Positions 23,992-37,706 of a stretch of DNA of 64,000 nucleotides are shown here, in pieces (the stretch's first letter is position 1; each line of letters begins with the position of its first letter). The notes beneath the pieces were generated by a model. It saw nothing but the letters and a program-made list of their open reading frames with translations, ran no database searches and was not told where the DNA came from. A program made the position numbers and the translations under genes. This DNA is from Zygnema cylindricum (Eukaryota; Streptophyta; Zygnematophyceae; Zygnematales; Zygnemataceae), in assembly GCA_037447655.1 (NCBI GenBank), contig JBBHKE010000573.1, forward strand, positions 62,001 through 126,000, read 5' to 3'.

Positions 23992-24601
23992 ATGGCGTTA
24001 TCTTCTACAGATGTGCCCACAATTTACTCTTATCTTCAAAATGCTCTAAGTCAGGACGAGACTATCAGAAAGGCAGCAGAACTCTCCTTAGAAGCGAATG
24101 CAAGCAGGCCTGGATTTTGCTCTTGCCTGCTGGTCAGTAACATTCTGTATGCCTTTGGCGTCATTTCATGCTTCTATAGCACTTTAGTGTGTATTTCTTG
24201 CATCTTGATATGACCTCTCTAACACTTAATCATCTAAAACATTTTGTTATTGATCGGAGAGAAGGAGTGGGATTTCCATGCGAAACTCACACTCTCTTTT
24301 ATTTGTGTGACTTTCTGAATTGTTACTGATGTTTTTTGAAGACGGTGTATCCAGGAGATCATAGCTGCTCAGGAGCTCGATAAGCAGGGTACAGCAAGAT
24401 GGCTGGCCGTAGTTTACTTTAAAAACAGCATCAACAGGTTTTGGCGAGCTCGTAAAGATTCACAGTGAGTCACTTAAAGCAGTTTGCACCTTTGTTGTTT
24501 TTAGCATCACTCGAAGCAGCCATGCCATTATTATTTCCCCCGCCCCGCCCCCCTCTCTCTCTCTCGCTCTCCCCCCGTTCCTCTCTCTACCTCTCTCTCT
24601 T

Positions 24602-24642
<41 letters not shown>

Positions 24643-27600
24643 CCTCTCTCCTCCTCTCTCTCTCCCTCTTTCTCTCCTTCCATCCCTCCATCCCTCCCTC
24701 TTTCTCTCTTCCTCCCTCCTCCTCTCTCTCTCCCTCCTCTTTCTCTCCCTCCATCCCTCCCTCTCTTTCTCTCTCCCTGCCCGCTCTCCCTTCCCTCCTG
24801 TCTCTCCTCCCTCCTTCCCCTCTCTTTCTCTCCGTCCCTCCTCTCCTCTCCGTCCCTCCTTCCCTCTCCCTCCCTCCTTCCTTCCCTCCCTCCCTCCTTC
24901 CCTCCCTCCCTCCCTCCCTCTCTCTCTCTCCGTCCGCTCTCTTTCTCTCACACTCTATTTGAGATTGTGACTGCATTACTTTTTAGCCTTTTGGACTCTG
25001 TTTCCAGCTTGACGTCGGAATAACCTTGATTGTGCTTCCATCTTTGGTTTTGCACCAGAGGCATCGGGATTGAGGAGAAGCCTCATCTTCGTGCAAAACT
25101 TTTGGAGCTCCTTCGAGATGGAAATAATCAGGTCATTTTCTTGCTTAGCGACCATTATCATGCCGGTTATGTATGTCATTTTTGGTTGCTAATGGTAATT
25201 AACTTCTATTTTTCAACTACATTTCTTGTTCAGGTGGCAGTTCAACTGGCACTGTTGATCGCAAAGATTGCTCGGTTTGACTATCCACGGGAATGGTAAT
25301 AAACCTGATCCATGATTCTTGTGAGCTGTTAATGCATGGTATTTGAAAAAAATCCTTTGTTTTTTTCCTGGCTTTTGTCCCGAGAAAAGTTTAGCTGTTG
25401 CAGCTGTCGTGGAGTAGCAGGTGTGACACATAGAAGTGGAAATTTTAACCTTTGGTATGTTTACATTCGCAGGCCTGAGTTGTTTCCTTCACTCATTCAA
25501 AAGTTACAGATACCTGATTCACTTATAACCCAGCGTGCGTATCTCGTATTAAATCAAGTTCTGAAGGAATTGTCCACAAAGCGGCTGGGTATTGACCAGC
25601 GGCAGTTTGCAGAGGTGCGAAGTTGTAGTATTATTTTCGGTCCTAGAGTATGCTAGCCTTGTTGTGCAAAACTGGTGGTGCTGTGTAATTTGTTCGTTTT
25701 CAGCGATGCCTTTATTCTAAGTGCGAGTTAGTTTTTCAAAGTGAGTGTAGGTTGTAGCATTTTTTCTGGTGGCTGAGTTCTATGGGCGGTAATTGACTTA
25801 ATGTGATTCAATGCATCAAACAGGTCTCTTCCCAATTGTTTGACCATACATGGCATCACTGGTATAGTGACACACAAAATTTAACGAAGACATTGACATT
25901 GATCATATCAAGCGGAAGGGAAGGTGCCATGTCACTTGAGGACCAGCAGGGGTTTACTCTTACTTGTGAAAGATGGCTTCTCTGCTGTAAATCCCTTCGA
26001 AGAATGCTTATTTTTGGCTTCCCGAGTGATTTCAAGTCTATTCAGGTGAGCTTTATTACGGATGTACATATATGCTCCTTCACTCTCAGCAACATGAATC
26101 CTGGTTATGTGGTAACGTTATCCTGTGAAATCAGGTATCTGGCTGCTATATTATTCGAAGGGTTCATATGCTTCTTTTATAATCAGCTATGTAGTGCAAA
26201 TTCTAGGTGAATGTAATTTTTTGCGCCGTGGATTTTCTATTGCAGGAGGTACCAGTCGTTCAGCGAGTGATACCAGCTTACTTGCAAGCACTTCAGTCAC
26301 TTCTGCAATTTTGTAAGTATCTAGTCTTTTTCTGTTGCCGAGCAATGTTTGCTTGAGAGCAAATTTTCGAGACAAACTTTTGACTTCACCTGCCCAATAC
26401 TGATGAGTTAAAGAGCGTGATTGAAATTAACATCAGGATAGCAGTGCTAAATCAACCTCATTCCATATTTTCTTCACTCCCTATGCTAATTAGAATCTTG
26501 GGTACATGACATGCTTCAGGGCTTGCCTTACAACAACAGCATGCAACCTTGCAACTCTTCCTGGAAAAGAGCTGCATAAAGCTTATGAAGTCACTGATTG
26601 ACATACAAGCAACTCATCCTTATTCCTTCAGTAAAGAAGAGTTGATGTTGCCAGCTTTGGAATTCAGCTTTGTCCAAGTCACGGATGGGCAAAAAGGCGG
26701 AAAACAGCTCTTTGAGCAGTTTCTCATTCAGTGCATGATTTTGTTGCAAAATATTTTGAAATGTGTTGCATACAAACAAGTAAAGGTTGGCAGAGTCGTT
26801 GGCAGTTCAACACCAACATTGCAAGAATCAAAATCTAGGCTATCTGAGCAAGCACAACAATTGTGCCACAACTTTTTTGATAACAGCAGAGTGATATTCT
26901 TGTGTGATGTCCTTGTTCAAAGGTATGGATAGACTTCTCTCGTTTTTCCTGCTTTTCTTGCCACATATTTGTTGCAGAATTGTGCATAAAAGAATTAAGT
27001 AGTTTTGTCTAGAAGCAAATCCACACCAGCTCCAATATTGAATCAATGCCAGAGATCATTTTGGGCATAGAAGCATTGCCCTTTTTTATGTCCGATATCT
27101 TCTATGCTCAAGCAGGAGTTGTAGAGGAAAAGAGTCTGTTCAGTTCTGAAAATTACAAGTTGTTTAGTTCAATTGGTAGATCTGAGTATTGGGCATGGAT
27201 GCTGCTGCTGGTTTGAGTACTCAGACAAAATTGATAGACAGCTGCAATTGTTTTTCTCTTAAATGTAGCATTGGCATCACATATATGATCTTTTTTTTAG
27301 ATAGCATTTACATGAGGCAGCTTGTACAAGAGGTACAAGTTACATTGATTTGGCTTGCAGATCTCTTCCAGCTTGACAACTGGGTCTTTATCAAATATTC
27401 CTTGACTTCGCACATCCCGTTTTCTTCATAGATATATATTTTTTTGATGTTCCATACATGTAACGTTCAGCATTGATTTTGCAGAAAGCTGATATTCTGC
27501 TCCTGTATGTAGTCTGTCTGGTAGTCTGTCTGATCGTGCTTTTTCCTTGTCCCCGCAGATATTTCATGCTCACAGAGGCTGATCTAGAAAACTGGGATCA

Positions 27601-30600
27601 AGACCCTGAAGAATTTCATCATGAGCAGGATCAAATCCAACTGAGGGATAAACTACGACCTTGTGCTGAGGCATTATACTTGGTGCTTTTTGAAAATTTT
27701 AAGGAGGTCAGGCTGAAAACTCTGAGAATTGTCAACAAAAAATGTTTTACATGAGGGAACTTTGCATGTTGGCCAAATTGTTGTCGCCCTTTTGTCTGAA
27801 TTTGCAAACATCACAGTCTGCAAGTTCTGGAGTTTTGATGTTCAACGTTTGGGATATCCATATTTGACATTTATTCCTTCTTGGATGCTGTTGATACCTC
27901 GGTACAAACTTGCTAACTTTTTGTCAAAGTGTGGGATTGCCGGCTGCAGGCTCTAGCACCAGTAGTGATGCAAATGTTGAAGCAGGCATCAGAGGGTTGT
28001 CCTCCACCAGGTCCAGATTCAGATGTCGTTATGACTCAAGCCTTACTTATCAAAGATGCATGCTATGATGCAGTCGGAGTTGCAAGTTATGATCTCCATG
28101 ACTTTGTCGACTTTGATTCTTGGTAATTATCTCCTCAAGCTACAGTATACGTAGTCTTTATCCAATTTTTACGGCCTTTCTGCGTCTGTCTGTGTCTATT
28201 GACGGTTTCGATTTGAGGTACATACATCAGGACTTCGAAAATTCACTGGAAAACTCAGTTATTACTGAGTTTTTAAACAATTGCAAATTGACAATCTGAT
28301 CTCAGTTGTCAGTTTTACTTAATTTCATTATTAACAGCAGGAAAACGGGGCTCAGCCAATATTGAAAACGCCCAAAGGTCATCTTGGAGGTCTGGTCTTT
28401 ATCTTCGAAATGCATGAGTTTGCATAGTCTGTACTGAACCTTGCGATTTTCGCATAACTTTTCGCACGCGCGAGCGCGCTGATTGGGTCCACACCTCGTT
28501 TTCTCCGCCCGACCGTATGTTTAGGGTTATTTTATTTCTCTTTTTTTTTATGTTTTATTATAAAAAAACACAAAACAAACCCTATGAACCTATTGACATA
28601 CCCGATTACGGCGTGTGGGACTATCTCTTCTCGGTGTGGACAGAGTGACACACGGTTTTCTTAACTACTGGCCCTCGTAACGAACCTAGGCTACCTGTAC
28701 TGTACTCTCACGTTTTTGTTCCATGTATTATTAGAATTCAGTGACAAACCACAATTGGCTAACCACCAACTGGCCGCACACAACCGTCTGTTGAGAGCCT
28801 ACTGAAAAGTACAAGCACCATTTGCAGGGCATTGAAATATTTCTGAGAAATTAATGCAGTGTATTGTGTATTCGTCCGTAGTTTCTTTCACATCTTGTGC
28901 TTCCAAGGTGCTTAATATTGGGGCTTCTTATTTTCTTTTTGCTACCTTTAGTGTGCACCTACTTTTGCCTGGAGTGTTCATGTGAAGGACCTTACTTTTT
29001 TTGTGAATTAGTATAAAGTTGATTGTTCTGAATGTATGCAACTTCTTTATCACAGGTGTTTATCAAAGGTTGTTTGTATTTTTAAACTGGATGGGTAATT
29101 TAGGGATGTGATGGTGCCGGTACCATGCTTTTAAGACATGCGCATTGATGCTCAATGTATAGATAGCGATCAATAGATTATGAGCCCATGTGAAATGAAG
29201 AATGGACCTAAAAGCTGAAATTCGCACCGATGCAAATGCTAGAAGTGATGTCGGCAGGAAGTGTCAAGTTAGTGCAGAATCTTTGCATGTTGTTATGCCG
29301 GTTGGTTGTGATTTTACGTTGATAGCTGATGAAACCGGGAGTGGGAAGTGTAGTTTACTCCTTTGTTTGGATTGCAAGAGATATGTGTCCATAATCCATC
29401 CCTTCTGAATCTTTTGTTGTCTCTCCTCATTTATTCGCATACATCTACGTGATCAGTCAGTTCACCATAGTTACCTGATTCTCCTCCTCATCTTCTGATT
29501 CCTGTGATACCATCCAACGCTTCATGCTATTGTGGTTGTTTCCTGGGTAAGAGTTAAGTTCAATATCTGTGTATTTCTGTTTACAGGTATAGGAGTGTGC
29601 TGGTCCTTGAGCTCGCTAATCGGCATCCTAATGGAAGAATCCTGAGAAGACGAGTAGCTTGGTTACTTGGCCAATGGGTCAGCAAGGTTAGGCGATTTCT
29701 ATAGAGTCCATTCCTCAAGGCTGTCTTTGTGTGATGCAGTGCCATTACACCTATCTTTGGCTCCTGTCTTATTTTTTGTATATTTGGCGATTTTATTTTG
29801 CTGAATTTCACGAGGTTCAGTGATCTAAGATGCCCTTCACTGTGACTGCTGCAGATTAAAGATGGCCTCAGGAGAGAGGCTTACAGTGGGCTCATCAACC
29901 TTCTGCAGGATGGGGACTTGGCGGTGCAGGTGGGCCCTTAAAAAGCTGTGTTTGCTTATTGTTAATTTATTGGCTGTGTATGCATTTTTGGTCCGTGTTT
30001 ACTCAATTTGTCCTGCTATAAATGAACTGTTGGTGCATTGACCGTTTTTATTGGCCATTCGATTGTCAAAATAGTTTTGAATCTTTGGCAGTACCTTCTT
30101 TTTCCAATTGAAGTATTTTTCCATTAAATTCATGTTCGATTTGTCTTCATGGCAGTCAACATGTTTTTAAAGTTGTTTCAAAAATTGTCCATTCTACTAT
30201 ATTCTGTATTGCCGTATGGCTATCATGTCTTTGTATCACGACTATTGTACATTGCTAGCATTTGGTTTGTCACCTTCTGATATAATGTTCAGCAATCACA
30301 CCCTGTCTGAATGTGTTTAGCAACTCGGTTCTTGTTAACCAGCCATGAATTTGTTTGCGGCTCTTTGATTCTTAGCAGATTTAGGAAACTGACTGGTGGT
30401 TGCTGTTTCTGGGTTTGGTCTTAATGCAGCTGGCAAGTTGCCGTTCTCTTCGCACCCTCATAGATGATGTTCATTTCTACGAGGAAGACTTTGTGGACTT
30501 TGTTGACCTGTCTTTGCAGCTTCTATTTCAGATGATGCAGAGTGCAAAAGAATTTGATTCTCAGGTATTTTACTCTGCGTCAGATGGTGCCTAGCTACAT

Positions 30601-33600
30601 TGCTCATCTGTTACTTGGCCACCTTCCTCACTCAAATGCCGTCGCAGAGGAAAAAATCACTCGGCTTTTCCCTTTAAATTGCTGATCCAAGTTACATTAA
30701 TTTTTTAGGCCTGCTTGATCTCATATATCAAAGTTACTGATCAATCATTTGAAAGCAGCTAGAAATCTTGTTCGAGGGAAATGCATATGGACGATGTTTG
30801 ACAACCTTCCAGATTTGTTTCACGCAGCTTCAAATTCTTAACCTGGTATCTTTGATCATTGATCGCCTTGGAGAGAGGATTGTTCCTTGTGCGGATAAAA
30901 TCATGATGTTTCTTCCAAAGGTGTGTCGCAGTGGATGCTTGAGGTGTCTGTCGATTTCAGACAGTCTCTTTGTCTGCTTTTTTTGGCTTGTGATAGACTT
31001 CCTCTTCTGCTTGTGCTATTGGTCAGCTCCAGGATTTAGGATGTTGTACTCTGAAAATTGTGTGCACTTTTATAGTGATTACCCTCTTTGTAGCCGTCTT
31101 GTGCAGACAAATACACGAGTACAGCAAGCACCTATAGAGCTGCTGATGATGGTGCATATTGTGTTTCACAGGTGTGGGATGCAGCTGACGGTCAGAGTTT
31201 GCTCCGAATACAAGTTATGCTGGCTTTGCAGCGATTGCTGATATCTTTAGGTCCTCGTTCACCTCTTTGTTATGAACTCTTATTTCCGATTTTGACTTAC
31301 AGCACGGACATATCACAGCCGGACGAGCTCAATATGCTTGAAGACGGGATGCAAGTGTGTATGATTAAACCCTTAATGCCCTGTAATTTTTTATTTTGCA
31401 TTTTCTCAACAAGCGTTTTTTGGTGTCAGAACATTGTCGCACATGTTTTGTTTATGCTCACTGAAGATGATGTAAATTTTCTGGTAATATGATCTAATGT
31501 CTCCTACACACTAAGGAATGGCCAACATCGATAACAGTAGGTGAAAAAACCCAAACAATTTGAGAAAAAGTTGTTAACAAGTCACAAAAAGATTAACAGT
31601 GAGTCAGTAATTCCAACAATACTCTGTGTCTTGTTTTCTGGCTATCCACGACGGCATCAACATCCAAAACCATTAAAAAACCTAGCATTTCAAGCATAAA
31701 AACAAGCAACTGCAGAAAAAGGCATAAATAATACAAGATAAGGAAGCATTTTCCTGCATTGGGAATCATAGGTTATCAAATTCAATTTCACCTAAAAGAA
31801 TTTCTGATGAGGCCTTCACTCTGGGAATTTTGTAGGCTTCTGCATTTTAAAAGTACTTTCACGCCTGGAGAAATGAACTTAACTTTTGCAATAGACAAAA
31901 ATTGTCTTTTGAACAACAGCTGATTCATCTGTATTTGTGGTTATTTGAGGAATGGTTGCACCTCTGTAGTTGATGTACATGGAAACAACTTCCAGCTTGT
32001 TTTGGCACTGCCCGATAGTCTTATGTTTTGATGTTTTCACCTAGACTTCATAGTGCTATGAATGTGCCTATTTACAGAAACATGTGTAGTAAGTCTGTTG
32101 CTTGTTTTCCATGGCTCGTTTCACCAGTTGTGGCAGGCTGCTCTTCGACATGCTCCTAATATGGTACCTCAGTTTATGCATCTTTTTCATCATCTTGTGC
32201 CTATAATGGAGCGCAATTTCGACCATTTACCTGTATGTGTATTTCTTGTGAAGGTGTATTCATGATGTTGCTAAGATGGATGGCCTTTTAAGATTTTATG
32301 TTTCTGTTGAACAATTGTTTTGATGAAAGCGCTTAGATGTTCTTGATAAAGATGTAAGTGAACAGAGCTGTCTTTGGTGTATTTGTTTTCATCAACTTGC
32401 ATTGCTCTTCTGCTTTGCATTTTGTGGATTACAGGTTGCAATGAAGATTATTGAAAGCTACATTTTGATTGGGGGTGGTGAATTTCTTCATCATCATGGT
32501 CAAAGTGTGGTGAAAATTCTTGATGCCGTGATTGGAAATGTGAATGAAAAGGGCGTCATGGTTACACTTGGGGTCATCGACACACTTTTGCAGGTTAGTA
32601 GATATCATGTGGCTTTTGCAATTTGACAGCGCTTTTAAATGAATTAGTTTGCTGCTTTGGCAATAATCCATGCAGGCCTGACGAGAAATTTGTTTGTGGT
32701 GTTTACCTGCAGTGTTTTCCTTCAGAGGCTCCATCCGTCCTTGAGCAAGCATTGCAGGTTTGTCCTGATTTTCTTTGTTTATGACGTTGGCTTCTCTGCA
32801 TTAGTGCAAGTTCACAAAGGCAAAATGGTTTGATTTACTTTGAGTTAAACCTTTTGAACAGTACTTTTTCTAATTAGACGCAACAGGAATGAGTGTCAAC
32901 ATACTGGCTGATGAGCGGCAGATCTTAAAGTTACTGTCAAGTTTTTTCTGATAGCAAGGATTTATTTGAGAAAATTAATCACTAGGAGAATGTAGACAGT
33001 AGGTTGTGATCACTAGATTACATCATCCCACATGTGACATTTTGTCAATTATGTGATGAAGCATCTTTTCTTTGACGGTAAGTAGGGTTAGCAAATCTAC
33101 CTGGGACTTACTTGTTGACTCTTGTGTTAATTGTTGCAGAAACTCCTCTATATTGTGATTGCTGGACAAAATGACTCCGATCTAGTGAAGGCAACTGCTG
33201 CTTGTGTGCTTGCTCGAGTCTTGCTTCAAAATAGCTCATATTTTGCTCGGTTATTATCTCTGCCTTCAACTGCTGCTCTTGTTCAACAGCAGTCATTGGC
33301 GGCTGGTGGCAAAGCCACATTATTTCTGTTTGTTGATGCCTGGCTTGAAAAGGTATTCACCTAATGGCTCTCCCAAATTACAGGACAATTGAGGGCTTTT
33401 TAATATATAATTTTTTAAATTTTTCCATGTAGGATCTGTTGAAATACCAGGGAAGTGTGGTTAATTTTCATATCTTATTCAGCTACTTCATATTTCTAAC
33501 TACTGTGTTTCTTTTGCAGAAAAAGATATCAATTTCAATTTAACTCTTTATTGTTTTTGCTTTGTGTTAGATTTGGGAAGCTAAAGGATGTCAAATTTTG

Positions 33601-35547
33601 TTTTTCAAGGGCTGAAGAATGCTTTAATCACATTGAACTTCTCCTCGTGTGCCATATCCGTTTCGTTTATCCCGGGAAGTGTTTTTTTAATCTTTTTACT
33701 GTGTCCCTTGCAGATGGACTCAGTTTCTTCAGTTGCCAAAAGGAAATTGTCAGCATTAGCATTGTCTGTCCTTTTGACCATCAACGAAGCACAGCTTTTG
33801 GATAGGCTTGAACAGATTGTCAGGTGAGTTTGTTAGCTTCATTGCTGTTCACCTTCAGACTCCATAACTTCAACAATATCTTGAACTCTAAAATATACTG
33901 AAACACCTTTGAAAGAGTAATACTGCTACTTTTGTTGCAAAAAACCACCTCTTGAAGTAAGTTATGTTTCCCTGAAATATTTAGGTGTTGCATTGGTTGC
34001 TTAGATGTGTCACTGCGAGGTGTTTGGACAGCAGGGTTATGTATGGCAGTCTGGGATTGCTTGTTAGAATATTCTGTTGTGTCCCAAAGTTCTTAGGTGT
34101 TGCATTGGTGGCCTAGAATTTTTCACAGTGAGGTGTTTGAGCCACGTGATTACGTATGTCAGTCTGCGAATGTTTGTTAGATATTTTGTTGAGGTTGCCA
34201 AAATCTGAGGCGTGGCTAATGTGTACAGAGACTGGACCCTCTTGTTAAAGTGCCTAGTTGATTGAAGGTAGGTGGTGCGGCTTGTCATGAAATTGAAGTG
34301 ACATCATTTCTGCATGATGGTTGCTATGGAACATTACCTCACTGCGTGTTAGATTAAAAGCTGGGTGATTTTTCTCAAGAGTTGCAGGATGGAGTTATAG
34401 AATGTTTTGAACTCAAAGTCCTTCGTAAGATGTCTTTTTTGTTTTATTCTTGTTTGTAATCCTCCTGTAAGTACAATAGATTGTCTTGTAATCAGTCAGA
34501 ATAATATGTGAAACAGCGTATAGGTCGATGTATAACGGCTAGGCAGCTGCTTGTGCACTGCAAATAAAGGTGGTGATTTTCAAGGCCTATACATGACTGA
34601 ATCTGGACTATCAGTAATCATAAAAAATAAATGTGGATTGTGGCTTCTGGTGTGGTTCTTGCTTGCATACTAATATAAGTTTGAACAGATTGGTTACAGG
34701 GAGTTTTTTAGTTTGTTATTCTTCCCTGTGTGCACTTCGTGAGTTTTCGTTTTCGTCACTATCTGCTCTGAAGTCTTATGAAATAGTTTGTGTTTGTACA
34801 GTGCGTGTACTGGGGTTTTACATGAAACGGAGGGCGACAAAGGCAGTGGAGCATCATTGGGGTAAGCACCCAGTTGCTGTATGTGCTCTTCATCTTGCAC
34901 CTATGGCGATATCTTGACAGCCTGTTCAGAATTGGTCATTTGTTCTGTGTTACTTTTGCCACACTAATGATTTTTCTAGCCGGCCGTGTCTATCAGGTAT
35001 GACTATTGGGCTGCAGATGCTAGTGAAGACAGTTCAACCGAAACCTCTGAGAGCGAATACATGAGGAGGAGACAGGTTAGGTTCTTTCCTGCCTCATTGG
35101 AAGTTTGTCAATTTTCAGCCTGTCAAACTTGCAAGTGGGGAGTCTAATTGACCATTCAGTAATACGGCGCTATGAGGCTTTCTTGTTTGTCATGCCTTTT
35201 TGTTAGTTTAAAACTGTGGTGTAATTTTAAGTGTCTTTCTGTCGAGCTTAGTGTTTCAGAAGCTGAGTACTGAGGGCTTACATCTGAAAATTGGACGCAT
35301 GTTGTCCTGATTATGTGACAATCAGCTTTCTGTATCTCCAGGCTAAAAGTGCAACAGATACGCTGCTGGTTCCTGGTGTTTGTAGGTTTTTGCAGCGGAT
35401 CCGGTGAATTCCATGAGTGTAGGTCCATTATTGAGAGAAAAGCTGCAAGTGTGTGCGGCTGTCCACGGAGATGCCGCGTTCAATGCAGCCATGGCCCGAG
35501 TTCATCCTGCCATATTGGCGCAACTGCAACCGATTCTGCAGGCGTAG
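23992..35547 (+). CDS. IPO11: Importin-11-like nuclear import receptor (23 exons, 1019 aa)
   Basis: Coding exons: 23992-24132, 24355-24464, 25059-25131, 25234-25295, 25473-25614, 25824-26045, 26246-26312, 26520-26922, 27559-27706, 27950-28122, 29587-29686, 29855-29929, 30430-30564, 30828-30920, 31172-31354, 32128-32232, 32435-32593, 32713-32757, 33140-33352, 33714-33823, 34802-34861, 34997-35075, 35386-35547. All introns are GT-AG, all phases agree, and the sum is 3060 bp. The product is a karyopherin-beta protein that carries cargo through the nuclear pore under Ran control. Residues about 25-90 form the importin-beta N-terminal domain (ARWLAVVYFKNSINRFWR); the rest is HEAT-type helices. Plant-typical blocks are IAKIARFDYPREWPELFPSL, VLKELSTKRL and PEEFHHEQD; the tail is VHPAILAQLQPILQA. 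The length matches plant IPO11 proteins (about 1010 aa, from memory). No lesion seen. Confidence 0.95.
24535..24952. repeat. Polypyrimidine (CT/CCCT)n microsatellite in intron 2 of importin-11
   Basis: About 420 bp of almost pure C and T on the transcribed plus strand, built from ctct and tccctccc units. It fills most of intron 2 (24465-25058). It opens long artefactual S/L/P frames on the plus strand and R/E/G frames on the minus strand. Such purine/pyrimidine tracts can form triplex (H-DNA) structures. Confidence 0.9.
28123..29586 (+). other. Large intron 10 of importin-11, no nested gene
   Basis: At 1.46 kb it is by far the largest intron of the gene. It includes a GC-rich inverted patch gcacgcgcgagcgcgc near 28464-28480 and AT-rich DNA, but I see no complete transposon or reading frame of interest. 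Confidence 0.6.
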
Positions 35548-36207
35548 TTGCTGCGGCATTACCACACTGTCACTTTACCGGCAACGGAATGACAAAAGGT
35601 GCCTCCTAGAAACGTTTTTTCAAGCTGCTCTGATTTGTGCCCAGTTGAACCCCTTGTTGCAGCAATGGCTCGGAGATATTTGCCACTATCTTTCAAGGAA
35701 TTTGTATGTGCCATAAAGGAAGATTTTTTAGCCTTATATGAAGTTTTAGAAATATTTTGAACATTATATGCATACTCTCTTGTCCATATGGTCTCTTGTA
35801 ATGTGGGAAATTTGTTGGCTGGTTGATGTTAACTTGTTCACTGAATGTACTTGTGGCAGGAATATCTACTTCTTGGTAAAGATTATTTTCTCGGGAGCTT
35901 AAACATTGACCTTGTAAGGTTTGAGACAAATAAATTGGCTATGGAGCCTTGTCTTAATTTAGGATAGAACTACTCTGTTTTTTTTTTCTTTTCTTTTCTT
36001 TTTGCAAGTCAAACCAATTTTGCTCATATTGTAGATAGTTTGGATTAGTGTGGGTATAGGGTGACAATTTATCTAAATCAGCTTTTATTGATGCCTCTGG
36101 CTTTATACAATTTTGGTTAGTTATGTTTTTGGAAAGGGTGCTTTGGTGCTGGATGGGTGGGTGCCATTTGTATACACAATTTTTTTTAAATTCAGGGAAG
36201 TTTGTGG
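35548..36207. other. 3' flank of importin-11, no further gene
   Basis: Holds the presumed 3' untranslated region and AT/T-rich intergenic DNA, up to the left edge of the segmental duplication. Candidate polyadenylation words (aataaa near 35929) are present but not decisive. Confidence 0.5.
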
Positions 36208-36837
36208 CTAATTTGGGCCATAAAAAATGTATGATATTTTCTTTTGTGGCTGTTTTTTTTTTTCTTTTGAATATTTAGCAAGCATGTTTCATAGCTCTTT
36301 TTGCAGTGATGCCAGACAACATTTTTACCATATAAACGTCTGACGAATGTTTTTGCACCAGTTAAAGTTTAAATTTAGATAAGTATGCGTCATTGGTACG
36401 CCCGTACATGTGCAGGTGGATGAAATCGTCCACCTGTATGCTTTCAAAGTACAGAAATGCACTGATCATGTATGTATGGATGTATGGAATACTCAGTACC
36501 TGGACTTTTTGAACATTTTAATTCTGGAATTTGGGCCAGAATTATATATATATTTTTTTTCATGATGCAACTTTTAACCGTCAGTATAACTTATCAGAAT
36601 TTATTTGTTGGCTAAGAGGGTGTCTGATAGAATATGAAATGAAACTTCAATGACATAGCCTTAACAATTTTGGCTCAAGTTGAGAGATATATAATGATAA
36701 TATAAGTATAAAAAGACAAACTGACCTTCCGAGAAGAGCAAGATATACTGTCTATTTGCACTAGATACTTGGAAGAGAAAATCGGAATATGACCTTGAAA
36801 GGTGTCAAACTGATGTTAAAACGCTGAAACTGCAATA

Positions 36838-37400
36838 AACTCTTAATTCTTCCTGGGTATCAGTTGTGACCTAACACTGCTACCGGTGCAAAACAGCTCT
36901 GGTGGTTCTTGTGGCACTTCAACCTGTTAAATGTCGGACATTTGTGCATAACAGCTCTAGTATGCTTGCTTGACACGCCGACAGCGTCCAAAATTTCTTT
37001 TGGCAACTTAACTCTAGTGATCACATCATAGCCCTGTTTTGTTCCAGGAATAAGATAAGCTCCATCAGGCATTTAGGCGTTTTGTTGTTGTTGTAATATG
37101 GTGTCCCTTCATTCAACAACAAGTTACAAGATGGAAACAACTCTCTTGCCTTTTCCTTAATTTTTATAAGACCGTCTAACAAAACCGTTTCTGTTCGGAT
37201 GGGTATCCACTATTCCACCAATTGGTATCTGATGGGCCGTTTCGAGCTGCAAGTGCACACGTCTTCTTCTTGGCCGTAAATGTGCATGGAGGTGCAGGGT
37301 TTCATGTGGCGGCACGCTAGTGAGAACTTGAAGTTTGCAACATCCTGTCTGCTCATTGCCTGAGCATAGTTACTACCATGGAGAAGTCCCAAGTAAAGTC
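36838..37400 (-). other. Unrecognised short frames downstream of WD40 copy 1
   Basis: Minus-strand frames 36860-37072 (begins MPDGAYLIPGTKQGYDVITR) and 37210-37392 have protein-like composition. The second continues past a single TAG into RTETVLLDGLIKIKEKAREL. They may be remnants of one broken gene or a chance product of the WD40 gene's 3' region. The second duplicate carries the same frames, but it is nearly identical throughout, so this gives no evidence of selection. Function unknown. Confidence 0.2.
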
Positions 37401-37706
37401 AAAAAGTATGTTTTGTTCCAAAAAGAATACAAGAATGATTACCATTGACAAAAAAATTAAGGGCATGACTATACTTGAGATTTTGTAGACATCAAGCCCC
37501 AATTTTGCATCTCATTGGTTAATGTAATTCAACCTTAAATAAAAACGAAACATAATGATGCCAAAGGCGAATGATCATACAAAAGAATTTAGTTGACAAT
37601 CGGTAAAATTCATTTTGAGGCGATATTCTAATTATTCTGAATTCGCAGGCCCACGAATATTAAAAGCTACAACTTTTGCTAAAAAAGTGACGGGAAAACA
37701 TTATGG

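Noticed and set aside
24460-24976. Overlapping frames of 114-165 codons on both strands (R/E/G- and S/L/P-rich)
   Set aside because: They are translations of the polypyrimidine microsatellite in importin-11 intron 2.
36860-37392. Short frames downstream of the WD40 gene considered as extra WD40 exons
   Set aside because: The WD40 protein ends at a stop at 37707, and no splice sites or repeat motifs connect these frames to it.
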